The notes under the pieces were generated by a model. It saw only the letters and a list, made by a program, of their open reading frames with translations. It was not told the DNA's origin and did not search any database. The position numbers and the translations under genes were made by a program. This document shows positions 8,132 through 17,750 of a stretch of DNA of 64,000 nt, piece after piece. Origin of the DNA: CAYLQA01 sp964385695 (GTDB lineage Bacteria > Desulfobacterota > Desulfobulbia > Desulfobulbales > Desulfurivibrionaceae); contig CAYLQA010000007.1 of the NCBI GenBank assembly GCA_964385695.1, forward strand, positions 1 through 64,000, given 5' to 3'. Numbering within the stretch: position 1 is the stretch's first letter; every line of letters starts with the position of its first letter.

Positions 8132-8863
8132 ATGGATAAAATTCTTTATGTTGATGATGAGGGAATAAACCTGGTCAACTTTCAGGAGTCTTTTGGTGGG
8201 GACTACGATGTGTTGGTCGCTGGTTCCGGCGAGGTAGCCTTGAGCGTGCTTGATGACCATAAGGATGTGGCAGTGGTCCTTTCCGACCAACGCATGCCGG
8301 GAAAGAGCGGAGTGGAGGTCTTTGAGATGCTGCTCAACATATCACCGGAGAGTGAGCGCATTATGATCACCGGTTATACCGACCCAGGGGATATTATCGA
8401 TGCCATTAATAAGGGGCATGTACAAAACTATATTGTCAAACCCTGGCAAGAAGAAGAGCTACGCTTAAAGATACGTAACGCAGTTGAACGCTACAAACTA
8501 CGCAAAAACAATAAGGCGTTACTCGCTGAGTTGAAAGAGAAAAATGTTGCCCTGGCAGCCTTAAATGAGGATCTGGAACTTAGGGTTAAGCAGCGGACAT
8601 TCGAGCTTGAGGGAGCCAACGGTCTTTTGCAGGATAGGGTACGAGAGCTCGAGGAAACACGCGAAGAATTAAAGCAATTACAAAACCTTTTGCCCATTTG
8701 CAGCTACTGCAAAAAAGTGCGGGATGACAACGACTACTGGCAGGAGATTGAAAGTTATTTCAAGAAAAATTCGGACATCCTCTTTACCCACGGTGTCTGC
8801 CCGGAGTGTTACCAAGAGGTTTTGGATAAGCAGTTGAACAAGAAAAAAGTTTTTAAGGAGTAA
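8132..8863 (+). CDS. Response regulator with coiled coil and CxxC/CPEC C-terminal domain
   Basis: 243 residues. The receiver domain (1-122) has Asp52 in SDQRMPGK and KPW near 112. A long coiled coil follows (about 130-185, rich in Glu, Leu and Arg). The C-terminal domain begins LPICSYCKKVRDD and ends THGVCPEC, with exactly 29 residues between the two Cys pairs. This layout suggests a metal-binding knuckle. The same domain, with identical spacing, occurs in the membrane protein at 43003-43644. Output is unknown, since there is no helix-turn-helix or enzyme domain. A GAGGTGA ribosome site precedes the ATG. It is the last gene of the binding protein-kinase-regulator operon and converges on lpxB. 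Confidence 0.88.
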   Translation: MDKILYVDDEGINLVNFQESFGGDYDVLVAGSGEVALSVLDDHKDVAVVLSDQRMPGKSGVEVFEMLLNISPESERIMITGYTDPGDIIDAINKGHVQNYIVKPWQEEELRLKIRNAVERYKLRKNNKALLAELKEKNVALAALNEDLELRVKQRTFELEGANGLLQDRVRELEETREELKQLQNLLPICSYCKKVRDDNDYWQEIESYFKKNSDILFTHGVCPECYQEVLDKQLNKKKVFKE

Positions 8864-8889
8864 AGAGAAGTGTGGTGCTTCCTTGCGGT

Positions 8890-10032
8890 CTATTGTTCAA
8901 GGGTCTGTAAGATCAATTGAGCAGTTCGCTTTGAGGCCCCTCCCCCACCGAGCCTGTGCCGTACCTCGGCCAGTTCGGCCATCATTGTATCGCGCCGCTT
9001 CAAGTCTACCAAAAGCCCCTTGACTGTTTGCGCGATTTTTCCTGGCTCTGCGTCAAATTGCAGCAACTCCGGGACAACCTCCTTGTCTGCTACAAGATTC
9101 ACCAGGGCAGCGTAATCAACCTTTATCAGCTTTCTGCCCAGGGCATAGGTGATGGGCGACACCTTATATGAAATGACCATGGGGACGTTGAGTATGGCAA
9201 GCTCAAGGGTGACTGTACCGGAAGCAGCCATGACTGCCTGGCAGGCGCTCATCACGTCGAAACGATTCTCCGCCAAAACCCGCACATCAAGGTCACAGTC
9301 AGCAAGACCGTTTTGCTCTAAATCTTCTCTGGTAAGCGTAGAGGCGAGAGGCAGCAGAAAGACAGGGTCGATCAGCTCACGGCCCAGTTTTTCTGCTGCG
9401 GCTAGAAAGGTCGGCAGCATAACGGATATCTCTTTTTTCCGACTGCCTGGCAAAAGTCCCACCACGGTTTGCTCCGGGTGGATATCATGTTTTGCGTAGA
9501 ACGCATCAGTACTCATGGAGGTCGTTACCTCATCCATAAGTGGATGGCCGACGTAATCGACAGCAACACCTCGTGTATCGTAAAACTGTTTTTCAAAGGG
9601 AAGGATTACAGCCATGCGCTTCACGAATTTGCTGATGGTTTTCACCCTGCCGCTTCGCCAGGCCCATACCTGGGGGCTGATGTAATAGAAAACATCGATT
9701 CCCAGTTTTTTTGCCTTTTTCCCCAGGATAAAATTGAAATCCGGATAATCGATGAGCACAAGAAGGTTGGGCGGATCCTTTTTCATGCGCTCAACAAGGG
9801 TGTTCATGGCCTCTTTGATGTATTTAAAATGGCTCAGCACCTCAAAGATGCCGACCACGGCAAGTTTTGAGGCATCATAAAGCATCTCCAGCCCTTGGGC
9901 CTGCATCTCTTTGCCGCCGATGCCGCAGATATTGATCTCGGGATCCAACTCTTTTAAGGCAGCCATGAGGTTAGCGCCGTGCATATCACCCGATGCCTCA
10001 CCAGCCATGATCATTATATTTTTTTTGCTCAT
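8890..10032 (-). CDS. lpxB: Lipid-A-disaccharide synthase
   Basis: 380 residues, full length for LpxB. It opens IMIMAGEASGDMHGANL, the conserved family start, and contains LIDYPDFNF, YYISPQVWAW, LPFEKQFY, VGHPLMD and LPGSRKKEI, followed by ASGTVTLELAI in the nucleotide-sugar-binding region. The enzyme condenses UDP-2,3-diacylglucosamine with lipid X at the inner membrane to make the lipid A disaccharide. It is transcribed just after the oxidoreductase gene (11-bp gap) and ends convergently with the response-regulator operon. Confidence 0.97.
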   Translation of the reverse strand: MSKKNIMIMAGEASGDMHGANLMAALKELDPEINICGIGGKEMQAQGLEMLYDASKLAVVGIFEVLSHFKYIKEAMNTLVERMKKDPPNLLVLIDYPDFNFILGKKAKKLGIDVFYYISPQVWAWRSGRVKTISKFVKRMAVILPFEKQFYDTRGVAVDYVGHPLMDEVTTSMSTDAFYAKHDIHPEQTVVGLLPGSRKKEISVMLPTFLAAAEKLGRELIDPVFLLPLASTLTREDLEQNGLADCDLDVRVLAENRFDVMSACQAVMAASGTVTLELAILNVPMVISYKVSPITYALGRKLIKVDYAALVNLVADKEVVPELLQFDAEPGKIAQTVKGLLVDLKRRDTMMAELAEVRHRLGGGGASKRTAQLILQTLEQ

Positions 10033-10043
10033 ATTGTGTTGGT

Positions 10044-11015
10044 TCAGGAGGCTGACAGTTGTTGCTTGTAAAGTTCGCTGTGTTCCTTGATCTGTACCAG
10101 GATCTCCTGGGCCACGGCCAAGGCGTTACGGCCTTCCTTGCCGGAGACCTTTGGCTTAGTGCGGTTTTGTACGTTTGCGACAAAATCAACAAGCTCTGCC
10201 GCTAAAGCATCGCTTTCCTCAAAAGTGGTATTCAGGATCTCTTCTTTTGGGATACCCAAGGGGCCAGGCTTGTCAGTAAGCCTGATCACCATAATGTCCT
10301 TTTTCCCGTAATCAACGGCTATATAGCTCTTGGGCTGGAAGATACGAAGGCGTCTTTCGGTCTTTTTGGAGATGCGGCTGACAGTAATATTGGCGGTACA
10401 ACCATTTTCAAAGATGAGCCTGGCATTGGCAATATCAGTGGTGGATGTAACCACTGGAACGCCAACTGTATGTATGGTCTTGATCGGCGAATCCACAATG
10501 CTGAGAATGATATCAATGTCGTGGATCATCAGGTCCAGAACGACATCCACATCCGTGCCTCTTAAGCTGAACATCTGAATGCGATCCGATTCAATGAACA
10601 TGGGTTGGTGCAGGTATTCCTCCATGGCCAACACTGCGGGGTTATAGCGTTCAAGATGGCCAACCTGCAGGATGCGATCATTTTCCTTGGCAACATCGAT
10701 TAATGAATCCGCCTCGGCCAGAGTAACGGTCATGGGTTTTTCCATCATCACGTCAACCCCGGCATAAAGGCAGGCAAGGCCAACTTCATGGTGCAGCGTT
10801 GTAGGCACTACGATGCTCACTGCGTCGACAAATGGGAGCATCTCGCGGTAATCGGCAAATGGTTTACAGTTGTTTTCCGCCGCTATCTCAGCTGCGTTTT
10901 TAGAATCAACATCGGCAACCCCAACCAGATCAACATTTTCCATGGCCGCATATTTTTGCGCATGGAATTTACCCAGATAGCCAACCCCAATAACACCGGC
11001 TTTAATTTTCTCCAT
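10044..11015 (-). CDS. Gfo/Idh/MocA-family NAD(P)-dependent oxidoreductase
   Basis: About 323 residues. The N-terminal Rossmann motif is AGVIGVGYLGKFH; the later segments MEKPMTVTLAEAD and VGHLERYNPAV correspond to the EKP catalytic motif and the substrate-site entry of the family. It should oxidise or reduce a sugar or cyclitol derivative. Its place directly upstream of lpxB suggests a nucleotide-sugar or cell-envelope substrate, but that is inference. I start at the ATG at 11015, with GAGGAG upstream; an ATG at 11039 is also possible. Confidence 0.9.
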   Translation of the reverse strand: MEKIKAGVIGVGYLGKFHAQKYAAMENVDLVGVADVDSKNAAEIAAENNCKPFADYREMLPFVDAVSIVVPTTLHHEVGLACLYAGVDVMMEKPMTVTLAEADSLIDVAKENDRILQVGHLERYNPAVLAMEEYLHQPMFIESDRIQMFSLRGTDVDVVLDLMIHDIDIILSIVDSPIKTIHTVGVPVVTSTTDIANARLIFENGCTANITVSRISKKTERRLRIFQPKSYIAVDYGKKDIMVIRLTDKPGPLGIPKEEILNTTFEESDALAAELVDFVANVQNRTKPKVSGKEGRNALAVAQEILVQIKEHSELYKQQLSAS

Positions 11016-11230
11016 ATCGTACCAGGTTCTCCTCATCAATATTTCTTGTGAGACTAAGATAATAGGCGAAAAGTCTCAAGGCAAAACAATTGTGATTACC
11101 CACTGGATTATTTGCCGAATTCATATTAATTGGAACTTGGTTGATCTCGCGACCAAGAGATAATTATGCTACAATCATCGAAATTTTTTTAAAACTGCAT
11201 TCGCAATTATAATATTCTCAAGGATACGAC

Positions 11231-12787
11231 ATGAGCGAAAATCGAAGCGGCTGGAAGTCCAATCTCGGTTTTTTATTAGCTGCCATCGGTTCAGCGATCG
11301 GCCTCGGCAACGTCTGGCGTTTCAGCTACATGGCCCATGAACATGGCGGCGGCGCCTTCCTGGTCCCTTATGTTGTTGCCCTGATCGTTGCCGGAATTCC
11401 CATCATGTTGGTTGAGCATGGTGTGGGGCACAGGGAAAAAGGTTCTTCTCCTTTGAGTTTTGCCCGAATCGACAGCCGCTTTGAGTGGCTGGGCTGGTGG
11501 ATGCCCGTAGTCGCCATGTTCGGCATCATGCTGTATTACTCCGTGGTCATCGGCTGGTGTGTAAACTATCTTTTTTATGCTTTCACCTCTGCCTGGGGAG
11601 CAGATACCCAGAACTTCTTTTTTAATCAATTTCTGCAGCTTTCCGAATCAGCAGAAACCCTCGGCGGCATCAGGCTGCCTATTATTTTCACCACCGCTCT
11701 TGTCTGGCTCGCCTGCTGGTTTATTTGTTTTCAAGATGTCAGTCACGGTATTGAAAAGGCCAGCATGGTATTTATGCCGATTCTCTTTGTGCTGACAATG
11801 ATCATAGTCTTATGGACTCTTTCCTTGAACGGTGCAAAAGAGGCCATTGTGGACCATTATCTTCATGCGGATTGGTCAAAGATCAATCTCTTTAGCTCTG
11901 ATCCTGCAATCCGCAATGCCGCCGGCAAGGTCTGGGCCGCGGCATTCGGCCAGATCTTTTTCACGCTCTCCCTTGGCTTTGGCATTATGATCACCTATGC
12001 CAGCTATCTTCCGGAAAAAACAAATATCTCAAAAAACGCCTATATTACCTGCCTGGTTAACTGTACATACTCCCTGGTGGCCGGATTAGCCGTGTTCGGT
12101 ATTGTCGGCTTTATGGCGCAGAGCCAAGGCGTTGCCTTTGGAGAGGCGATCAAAGGCGGGCCGCAACTTGCCTTTGTTGTTTACCCCAAAGCAATTTCCT
12201 TGTTGCCCAGCATGAACACCCTCTTTGGGGTGCTTTTTTTCCTGATGCTGGTCATTGCCGGTCTTACCTCGGGAGTCTCGTTAATCGAGGCCTTTACCTG
12301 CTCACTGACGGACAAGCTGAACTGGTCCAGAAAAAATGTTGTTACCCTGCTCTGTTTGACCGGTTTTTTGGGCAGTATCATCTTTACGACTCGCAGCGGA
12401 TTGTATCTCCTCGACATTACCGATCATTTTATTACCAACTACGGGTTGGTCATTGGTGGGCTCTGCGAATGCCTGCTGGTCGGTTGGATTTTAAAGGCTA
12501 CGGTTTTGCGCAAGCACATTAATAATATTGGAACAAAAGTGCCCATGCTCTGGGTCTATACTGTACAGTTCACAACGCCTTTAATTTTGGCGTACCTGAT
12601 TTATCTTTCCTTTTCCAGCGACCTGCGGGAGAATTACGGCGGATATCCAACCGACCAGCTCATTATGTATGGTGTGGGCTGGATGCTCATCTGCCTGGTC
12701 GTTGCCTTGGCTCTTACCTTTACTCCTTGGCAGCCGGAAAGATTAAAACGGCGCCATAAACCTGAAGAAGATGATCTGTTGGTGTAA
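11231..12787 (+). CDS. Na+-dependent neurotransmitter-symporter-family (SNF/NSS) transporter
   Basis: 518 residues with about 12 membrane helices. The first helix carries the family signature AIGSAIGLGNVWRFSYMAHEHGGGAF, quoted here as separate parts: the GLGNVWRF sodium-site motif and the GGGAF turn. Homologues such as LeuT move amino acids with sodium. The substrate is not predictable. It has an AAGGAT ribosome site and a 215-bp divergent region shared with the oxidoreductase gene, where I see AT-rich stretches but no clear operator. A charged C-terminal tail ends the protein. Confidence 0.94.
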   Translation: MSENRSGWKSNLGFLLAAIGSAIGLGNVWRFSYMAHEHGGGAFLVPYVVALIVAGIPIMLVEHGVGHREKGSSPLSFARIDSRFEWLGWWMPVVAMFGIMLYYSVVIGWCVNYLFYAFTSAWGADTQNFFFNQFLQLSESAETLGGIRLPIIFTTALVWLACWFICFQDVSHGIEKASMVFMPILFVLTMIIVLWTLSLNGAKEAIVDHYLHADWSKINLFSSDPAIRNAAGKVWAAAFGQIFFTLSLGFGIMITYASYLPEKTNISKNAYITCLVNCTYSLVAGLAVFGIVGFMAQSQGVAFGEAIKGGPQLAFVVYPKAISLLPSMNTLFGVLFFLMLVIAGLTSGVSLIEAFTCSLTDKLNWSRKNVVTLLCLTGFLGSIIFTTRSGLYLLDITDHFITNYGLVIGGLCECLLVGWILKATVLRKHINNIGTKVPMLWVYTVQFTTPLILAYLIYLSFSSDLRENYGGYPTDQLIMYGVGWMLICLVVALALTFTPWQPERLKRRHKPEEDDLLV

Positions 12788-12865
12788 ACTGTGAAAAGTC
12801 TCAGGGGGCAGACGTTTTAACAAAAAGACTACTCGTTTTATAAAAAATCCAATATCTATTCATAT

Positions 12866-15800
12866 ATGCAGACCAAAACCAAGGTCACAATTTTTGCCGT
12901 TGTCCTTGTCCTTATAGGATGCGGTATTGTTTTCACACCACACCTGCTCCGTCTTGAAAAGGTAAAAGGCCAGTTTGTCAAACAGGTCGGCAAAAAGCTT
13001 GAAAGCAGTCTTGAGGTTGGGGCTATTCAGTGGTCCTGGTTGCCATTGCCCCATGTAACGGTTAAAGACGTTGAGCTGGAAAATGAGTATCTTTCTCTTA
13101 AGTTGCCAAAGGCCTGGCTTTATCCCGACTGGTGGAGCGTTTTCGGCAAGAAGGTCGAGGTCGGCAAGATACTGCTCATTGAGCCAGAGATTACCATTAA
13201 GAAGTGGCCGCCCACCCCGTTAAAATCAAAGGATAAATCACTCCCTCCACTGCACGTTGTTGTTGCCGACGGCTCCCTCAATCTTGTTGCAAATGGGCAA
13301 TTTCCCATGCTCAAAACCAAACAGATTGATCTTCGTTCCTTTGCCGCTGACATTAAATTCAACGGCAGCCAGTTAGATCTGACCCTTACCGGGGTACCAT
13401 CCTTTGGCCAACGCCTCACTATAGCCGGTCAATACTTTCTTGAAAAACAGTATTACAAGCTTGACCTGGACTGCCGCAAACTTCGCCTCCATGAGGCCTT
13501 CTTTTCCCTGGCCGACGAAGCTGTGGTGCCTGTTGACTCGCAGGCAAACTTCAAGGCCACTCTTGAGGGCAAAGGCCTTGACACCATACATGCCAACCTT
13601 GTCGGGGACATGCCCTGTTTCTTGGTCTACCCAACAGATAAAAAGGTGTTGCTCAACTGTGGCTTTATGGATCTTGATTTTGTCAAATCAGGGGGCGACC
13701 TGCTTGTCAAAGTGAAGGAGCTTGAGCTCAAGGAGCCTGGTTTAAAGTTGGCCGGTGAAATCCGGCGGCGCGTAAATGATAAGGCAACCGAGCCCAGTTG
13801 GCATATAGACCTGCAAGGCGCAGACATAAACCTTCATCAAGTCCGTGAGGCTGTTCTTACCTTATGGGGGGAGAATGAGGTCTCGCAGATAGTTTGTGAG
13901 ATTGTTCTCTCCGGCATAGCTGAGCAGGCAACGTATAAATTCGACGGCACCCTTGCTGACTTTGAAGATATCCGCAGCATGACAGTGACAGCCAAGGCTA
14001 AGGATGTCGATCTTATGTTGCCGGTGGGAGATATCTATCTGGGTAAGGCCAGCGGCGATGTGCTTATTGAGGATGGCCGTCTTATAGTCCAACACGCCTC
14101 TGCCACCTTGGGGCAAAGCAGCGGCAAGGATTGTTTCCTGGTTATGGGCATCCCCAGCGACGATGATTATTTCCTGCTTGATCTTGATGTAGCTGCACAT
14201 TTGCCGGATCTGCCTGGTGTGCTCGACCGCCTTGTAGATGATCCTGCTTTTTTAAAAGAGTTACATCGATTCAGTAATGTCAGTGGCAAGGCCAGTGGCA
14301 AGGTGAATGTGGGAAATGATCTCAATGATCTTGATGTGGAGGTCTATGTTGACTCCATGGAAGGATCTGCTGACTACGGCCCCCTGCCCTGGAATTTTTC
14401 CATCTCTTCGGGCAAGTTGACTGTTTTGCCGGAGTCTGTCCTCTGGCAAGATGTGGTAGGCACGTATGGTCCGCACAAGGTCGACAAGAGCAGTGGATCG
14501 CTGGCTTGGCATGATGAAATGATGCTCAGTTTAGATGAGCTTGAAGGAGCGTTTTTCGGGCCTGATCTCGAAATGATCGACCTTACTCCCCTTAAAACCT
14601 TAAACACAATTATTAATGAAAACATTTCTTCGGTAGATGGTTTTTGTGGTGTCAGCGGCACCTCTATCCATGGCCCGATAAATACTCCGAGCGATTGGCA
14701 GGTCCGCACCCGGCTGGATTTTTCAGGGGTGAAACTTCAATCCCCCCGTTTCCCTGGCGCGGTTACAACAGAGTCAGGCATCATGCTTGTTACAGAGAAT
14801 CTTTTTAAGGTCTCTGCGTTCCAAGGCCGCATGCAGGGAAGCGAGATAAAGCTCGATCTTGAACTGACCCATGAGCGCCTTGACAACTGGCAGGGACAGT
14901 TACGATTTTCTTCCACGCTCAATGATTTTTTTGCAAAATGGCTCAGGGAGGAAAATATCATCCCTGATGCCTTTTTTCCGGTTGTACCTTCGCGTATGCA
15001 AAACGTGTTGATGCGCTGGCGCAACGACACCACAACGGTTACCGGCACCATCTTGCCGGGCCTAACAGGCAAACCTGCGGCCCAGGCGGATTTTACCGTG
15101 TTCAGTACCCCTGCCGATCCTCTGCAAATAAAAGTCGATGTGGCAGGGTTTGATAAAAAGGCGACCCTGATTTTTGACATGCTGGACAACATCCCGGAGA
15201 CCTTTCATTTTTCCTGGACAGGCATCATGCATGAAGATACGGCGGATATTCTGCTCAGCCATAAAGAGCTGCTCCAAGGGAGCATAAGTGGTGATTTTGA
15301 ATTAACCTTGCCGGAGAATCCGAAAGAGGCACTTTTTAAGGGCAGCTTGGACGCGCAAAACATGCGCTGGTACTGGGACCGCGAAGCGGAACGATATTTC
15401 GATGTGCAAGACTTGAAGGTTGAAGGACAGGGAAAAAGCGTAGATATAGAGCGCTTGCAATTTGCCTTGAGCGAAAATGAAGTTGTAACTGGTCTTGGCC
15501 AGATTTCCGGCGGCAAGAATGGGCTTGAAGTGGCAGCGGATCTCAAGTCTACCTTTATCACACGGCAGACCGCCCTTTCTTTTTTAGATGACCTACAACG
15601 TCTTAAAGAAGAGATTGCCCTTTCGACAGCAGTTGCAACGGACAACAACATTTTGCCTTGGCATGTGACCGGAGCAATCAACTTCGACCTGGATGAATTT
15701 GTCTCAGGAGTAGCTGCCGATGCCGAACAAAGAGAGCAAACTCTGGTCTGGAAACCTCTGCAGGGTGAGATACGCTTGCACCCATACGGTAAATACTCGG

Positions 15801-16573
15801 CAACCATCACCTCGGGCCTGCTCTGTTGTTTGAATACATCAGGTGAATGGTATTCCGATTCTTCTCTTGGGCAGAGTTTTTTCACTATCGCCAGTGCCTG
15901 CCCGGCAAATTCACGTTTGGAGGATGTTCTTCCATGCCTGGGCTACCCTCAAGATCTTATTGAGGGGGAAATCAACCTTGATGCCAAGCTGGTCGGTGTG
16001 CTTGATAATTGGCAAGATGGCTACCTGAATGTACAATCTTCTAAGGGGCGTATCCTCAGGATGCACCTTCTCTCCAAAATCTTCAGCGTAATCAATTTCA
16101 CAGACCTCTTCACCGATGAAGCTAACAATAATGACGGACGTGGCTTTGCCTATAAGAAGCTCGTTTTCAAGACCCATATCAAAGATAACGAGCTGATCAT
16201 CGATGAAGCCGTCATTCATGGCGAAGGTTTGAACATATTTGCCCGGGGCAAGATGAATATCGTTACCTTTGAGGCGGATTTTACCGTGCTTATTGCCCCG
16301 CTCAAAACCCTTGATGCCATAATCAGCAGCGTGCCTTTGGTCGGTAAGGTGGTAGGCGGACCAACCGCAACACTTGTGACGATCCCGGTGGGGGTAAAGG
16401 GCAATCTGCGCGACCCACAGGTTACGGTCCTGCCTCTTTCTGCAGTGGGCGAGGGTGTTGTTGGTATTGTTAAAAGAACCTTGCTCCTGCCCTTCAATAT
16501 CCTCAGCCCGATTTTGCTTGAGCCTGCACCCGGCCAACTTGAGCAAAACAATGAAGACAGCACAGCTCCTTAA
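12866..16573 (+). CDS. Giant AsmA/YhdP-like envelope protein
   Basis: 1235 residues. A single N-terminal membrane anchor (about 8-25) is followed by a very long, beta-rich periplasmic region of repeating LxVxxxxL-type strands. The C-terminal AsmA-like domain (about 1015-1190) includes a GEINLDAKLVG strand and the typical tail pattern of a small hydrophobic region before PVGVKGNLRDPQVTV. AsmA/YhdP/TamB proteins form bridge-like channels that carry phospholipid between inner and outer membrane; that role is inferred from the family. The gene ends 10 bp before the MscS gene and probably shares its transcript. No good ribosome site is seen at this ATG. Confidence 0.85.
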   Translation: MQTKTKVTIFAVVLVLIGCGIVFTPHLLRLEKVKGQFVKQVGKKLESSLEVGAIQWSWLPLPHVTVKDVELENEYLSLKLPKAWLYPDWWSVFGKKVEVGKILLIEPEITIKKWPPTPLKSKDKSLPPLHVVVADGSLNLVANGQFPMLKTKQIDLRSFAADIKFNGSQLDLTLTGVPSFGQRLTIAGQYFLEKQYYKLDLDCRKLRLHEAFFSLADEAVVPVDSQANFKATLEGKGLDTIHANLVGDMPCFLVYPTDKKVLLNCGFMDLDFVKSGGDLLVKVKELELKEPGLKLAGEIRRRVNDKATEPSWHIDLQGADINLHQVREAVLTLWGENEVSQIVCEIVLSGIAEQATYKFDGTLADFEDIRSMTVTAKAKDVDLMLPVGDIYLGKASGDVLIEDGRLIVQHASATLGQSSGKDCFLVMGIPSDDDYFLLDLDVAAHLPDLPGVLDRLVDDPAFLKELHRFSNVSGKASGKVNVGNDLNDLDVEVYVDSMEGSADYGPLPWNFSISSGKLTVLPESVLWQDVVGTYGPHKVDKSSGSLAWHDEMMLSLDELEGAFFGPDLEMIDLTPLKTLNTIINENISSVDGFCGVSGTSIHGPINTPSDWQVRTRLDFSGVKLQSPRFPGAVTTESGIMLVTENLFKVSAFQGRMQGSEIKLDLELTHERLDNWQGQLRFSSTLNDFFAKWLREENIIPDAFFPVVPSRMQNVLMRWRNDTTTVTGTILPGLTGKPAAQADFTVFSTPADPLQIKVDVAGFDKKATLIFDMLDNIPETFHFSWTGIMHEDTADILLSHKELLQGSISGDFELTLPENPKEALFKGSLDAQNMRWYWDREAERYFDVQDLKVEGQGKSVDIERLQFALSENEVVTGLGQISGGKNGLEVAADLKSTFITRQTALSFLDDLQRLKEEIALSTAVATDNNILPWHVTGAINFDLDEFVSGVAADAEQREQTLVWKPLQGEIRLHPYGKYSATITSGLLCCLNTSGEWYSDSSLGQSFFTIASACPANSRLEDVLPCLGYPQDLIEGEINLDAKLVGVLDNWQDGYLNVQSSKGRILRMHLLSKIFSVINFTDLFTDEANNNDGRGFAYKKLVFKTHIKDNELIIDEAVIHGEGLNIFARGKMNIVTFEADFTVLIAPLKTLDAIISSVPLVGKVVGGPTATLVTIPVGVKGNLRDPQVTVLPLSAVGEGVVGIVKRTLLLPFNILSPILLEPAPGQLEQNNEDSTAP

Positions 16574-16583
16574 AGGGTGAATC

Positions 16584-17648
16584 ATGGATATTTTGAATAC
16601 CTTGAGTACGCTGTATGCCGATCCATTTGTGCACCGTTGCATCTTGCTTCTTGTCTATGGACTTCTTGCCAAGGGCGTCCACCTTTTCCTTGATAAAGTC
16701 CTGAAGCGTTTATTGCTTATGACCAAGGCTGAAGGAGACGAACAAGTCTTGGCCATACTCCACTGGCCGATAATTTACACGGTGCTTGGTCTTGGTCTGC
16801 TCCATGCCGTAACCGTTTCTCCCCAATTGCCAATGCCTTGGAATCAATTTCTCCCGGCCGCGATAAAGAGTCTTTTGCTTCTGGTCTGGAGCTATGCCGT
16901 GCTGGGGCTCTTTGGATACATTGCCGAGAGTTATATCGAAGCAGCTCTTTCCCGTGGGAAAATCGGCCGCGATCTTTTCCTGTTGCTAAAGAACGTGGTG
17001 CGGGTGATTATCATTGCCTCCGCCCTACTTTGGCTTCTTTCCATCTGGAATGTCAGCCTGGCACCGCTCTTTGCCTCTGCCGGTATCGCTGGTATTGCCA
17101 TAGCTTTGGCAGCAAAGGACACCCTGGCAAACTTCTTTGGCGGCATCAGCATATTTGCCGATCGTACCTTTTCCGTTGGAGATTATATTATCCTGGATAA
17201 TACGGATCGCGGCGAAGTGGTTGAGATAGGTATCCGCTCAACCCGTATCAAAACTCGGGATGATATTCTGATTACCATCCCAAACTCTATTTTGGCTAAT
17301 TCTAAGATTATTAACGAAAGTGCTCCGATCCCCAGGTTCCGCATCCGGGTTCCGGTTGGGGTTGCTTATGGCAGCGATCTTGATCTGGTTGAAGAGATTC
17401 TTCTTAAAGCTGCCCACGAAAACCCCGCTGTGGTCGATGATCCTGCACCACGTGTCCGTATGCGTGCCTTTGGCGCATCTTCTGTGGATTTTCAACTTCT
17501 TTGCTGGGTGGAAAAGCCCAGTGTGAAGGGGCTTGAAATGCACAACCTCCTTAAAGAGATCTACCGACTCTTCGCTGAAAACGATATCACCATTCCGTTT
17601 CCTCAGCAGGATGTCTACATTAAGGAATATCCAAAAGACGAACTGTAA
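16584..17648 (+). CDS. MscS-family mechanosensitive channel
   Basis: 354 residues with four predicted membrane helices (about 10-30, 52-70, 86-112, 130-165). The pore-lining helix contains the Ala/Gly-rich stretch ASAGIAGIAIALAAKDTLAN followed by FFGGISIFADRTFSVGDYI, the canonical MscS pore and beta-domain entry. The cytosolic beta and alpha/beta domains follow (VEIGIRSTRIKTRD; IPNSILANSKIIN). It opens under membrane tension to release solutes in osmotic downshock. AAGGG precedes the ATG. It follows the AsmA-like gene with a 10-bp gap, an envelope-maintenance pair. Confidence 0.95.
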   Translation: MDILNTLSTLYADPFVHRCILLLVYGLLAKGVHLFLDKVLKRLLLMTKAEGDEQVLAILHWPIIYTVLGLGLLHAVTVSPQLPMPWNQFLPAAIKSLLLLVWSYAVLGLFGYIAESYIEAALSRGKIGRDLFLLLKNVVRVIIIASALLWLLSIWNVSLAPLFASAGIAGIAIALAAKDTLANFFGGISIFADRTFSVGDYIILDNTDRGEVVEIGIRSTRIKTRDDILITIPNSILANSKIINESAPIPRFRIRVPVGVAYGSDLDLVEEILLKAAHENPAVVDDPAPRVRMRAFGASSVDFQLLCWVEKPSVKGLEMHNLLKEIYRLFAENDITIPFPQQDVYIKEYPKDEL

Positions 17649-17750
17649 AAACAGCGGCTGCTCTTCGGTCCTGTTCCGGCAACAATTTGTGCTATACTTT
17701 TTTCAGACACCACGACACCCTGTAATGTGATTTCAGTTAAGGAGGATGCC

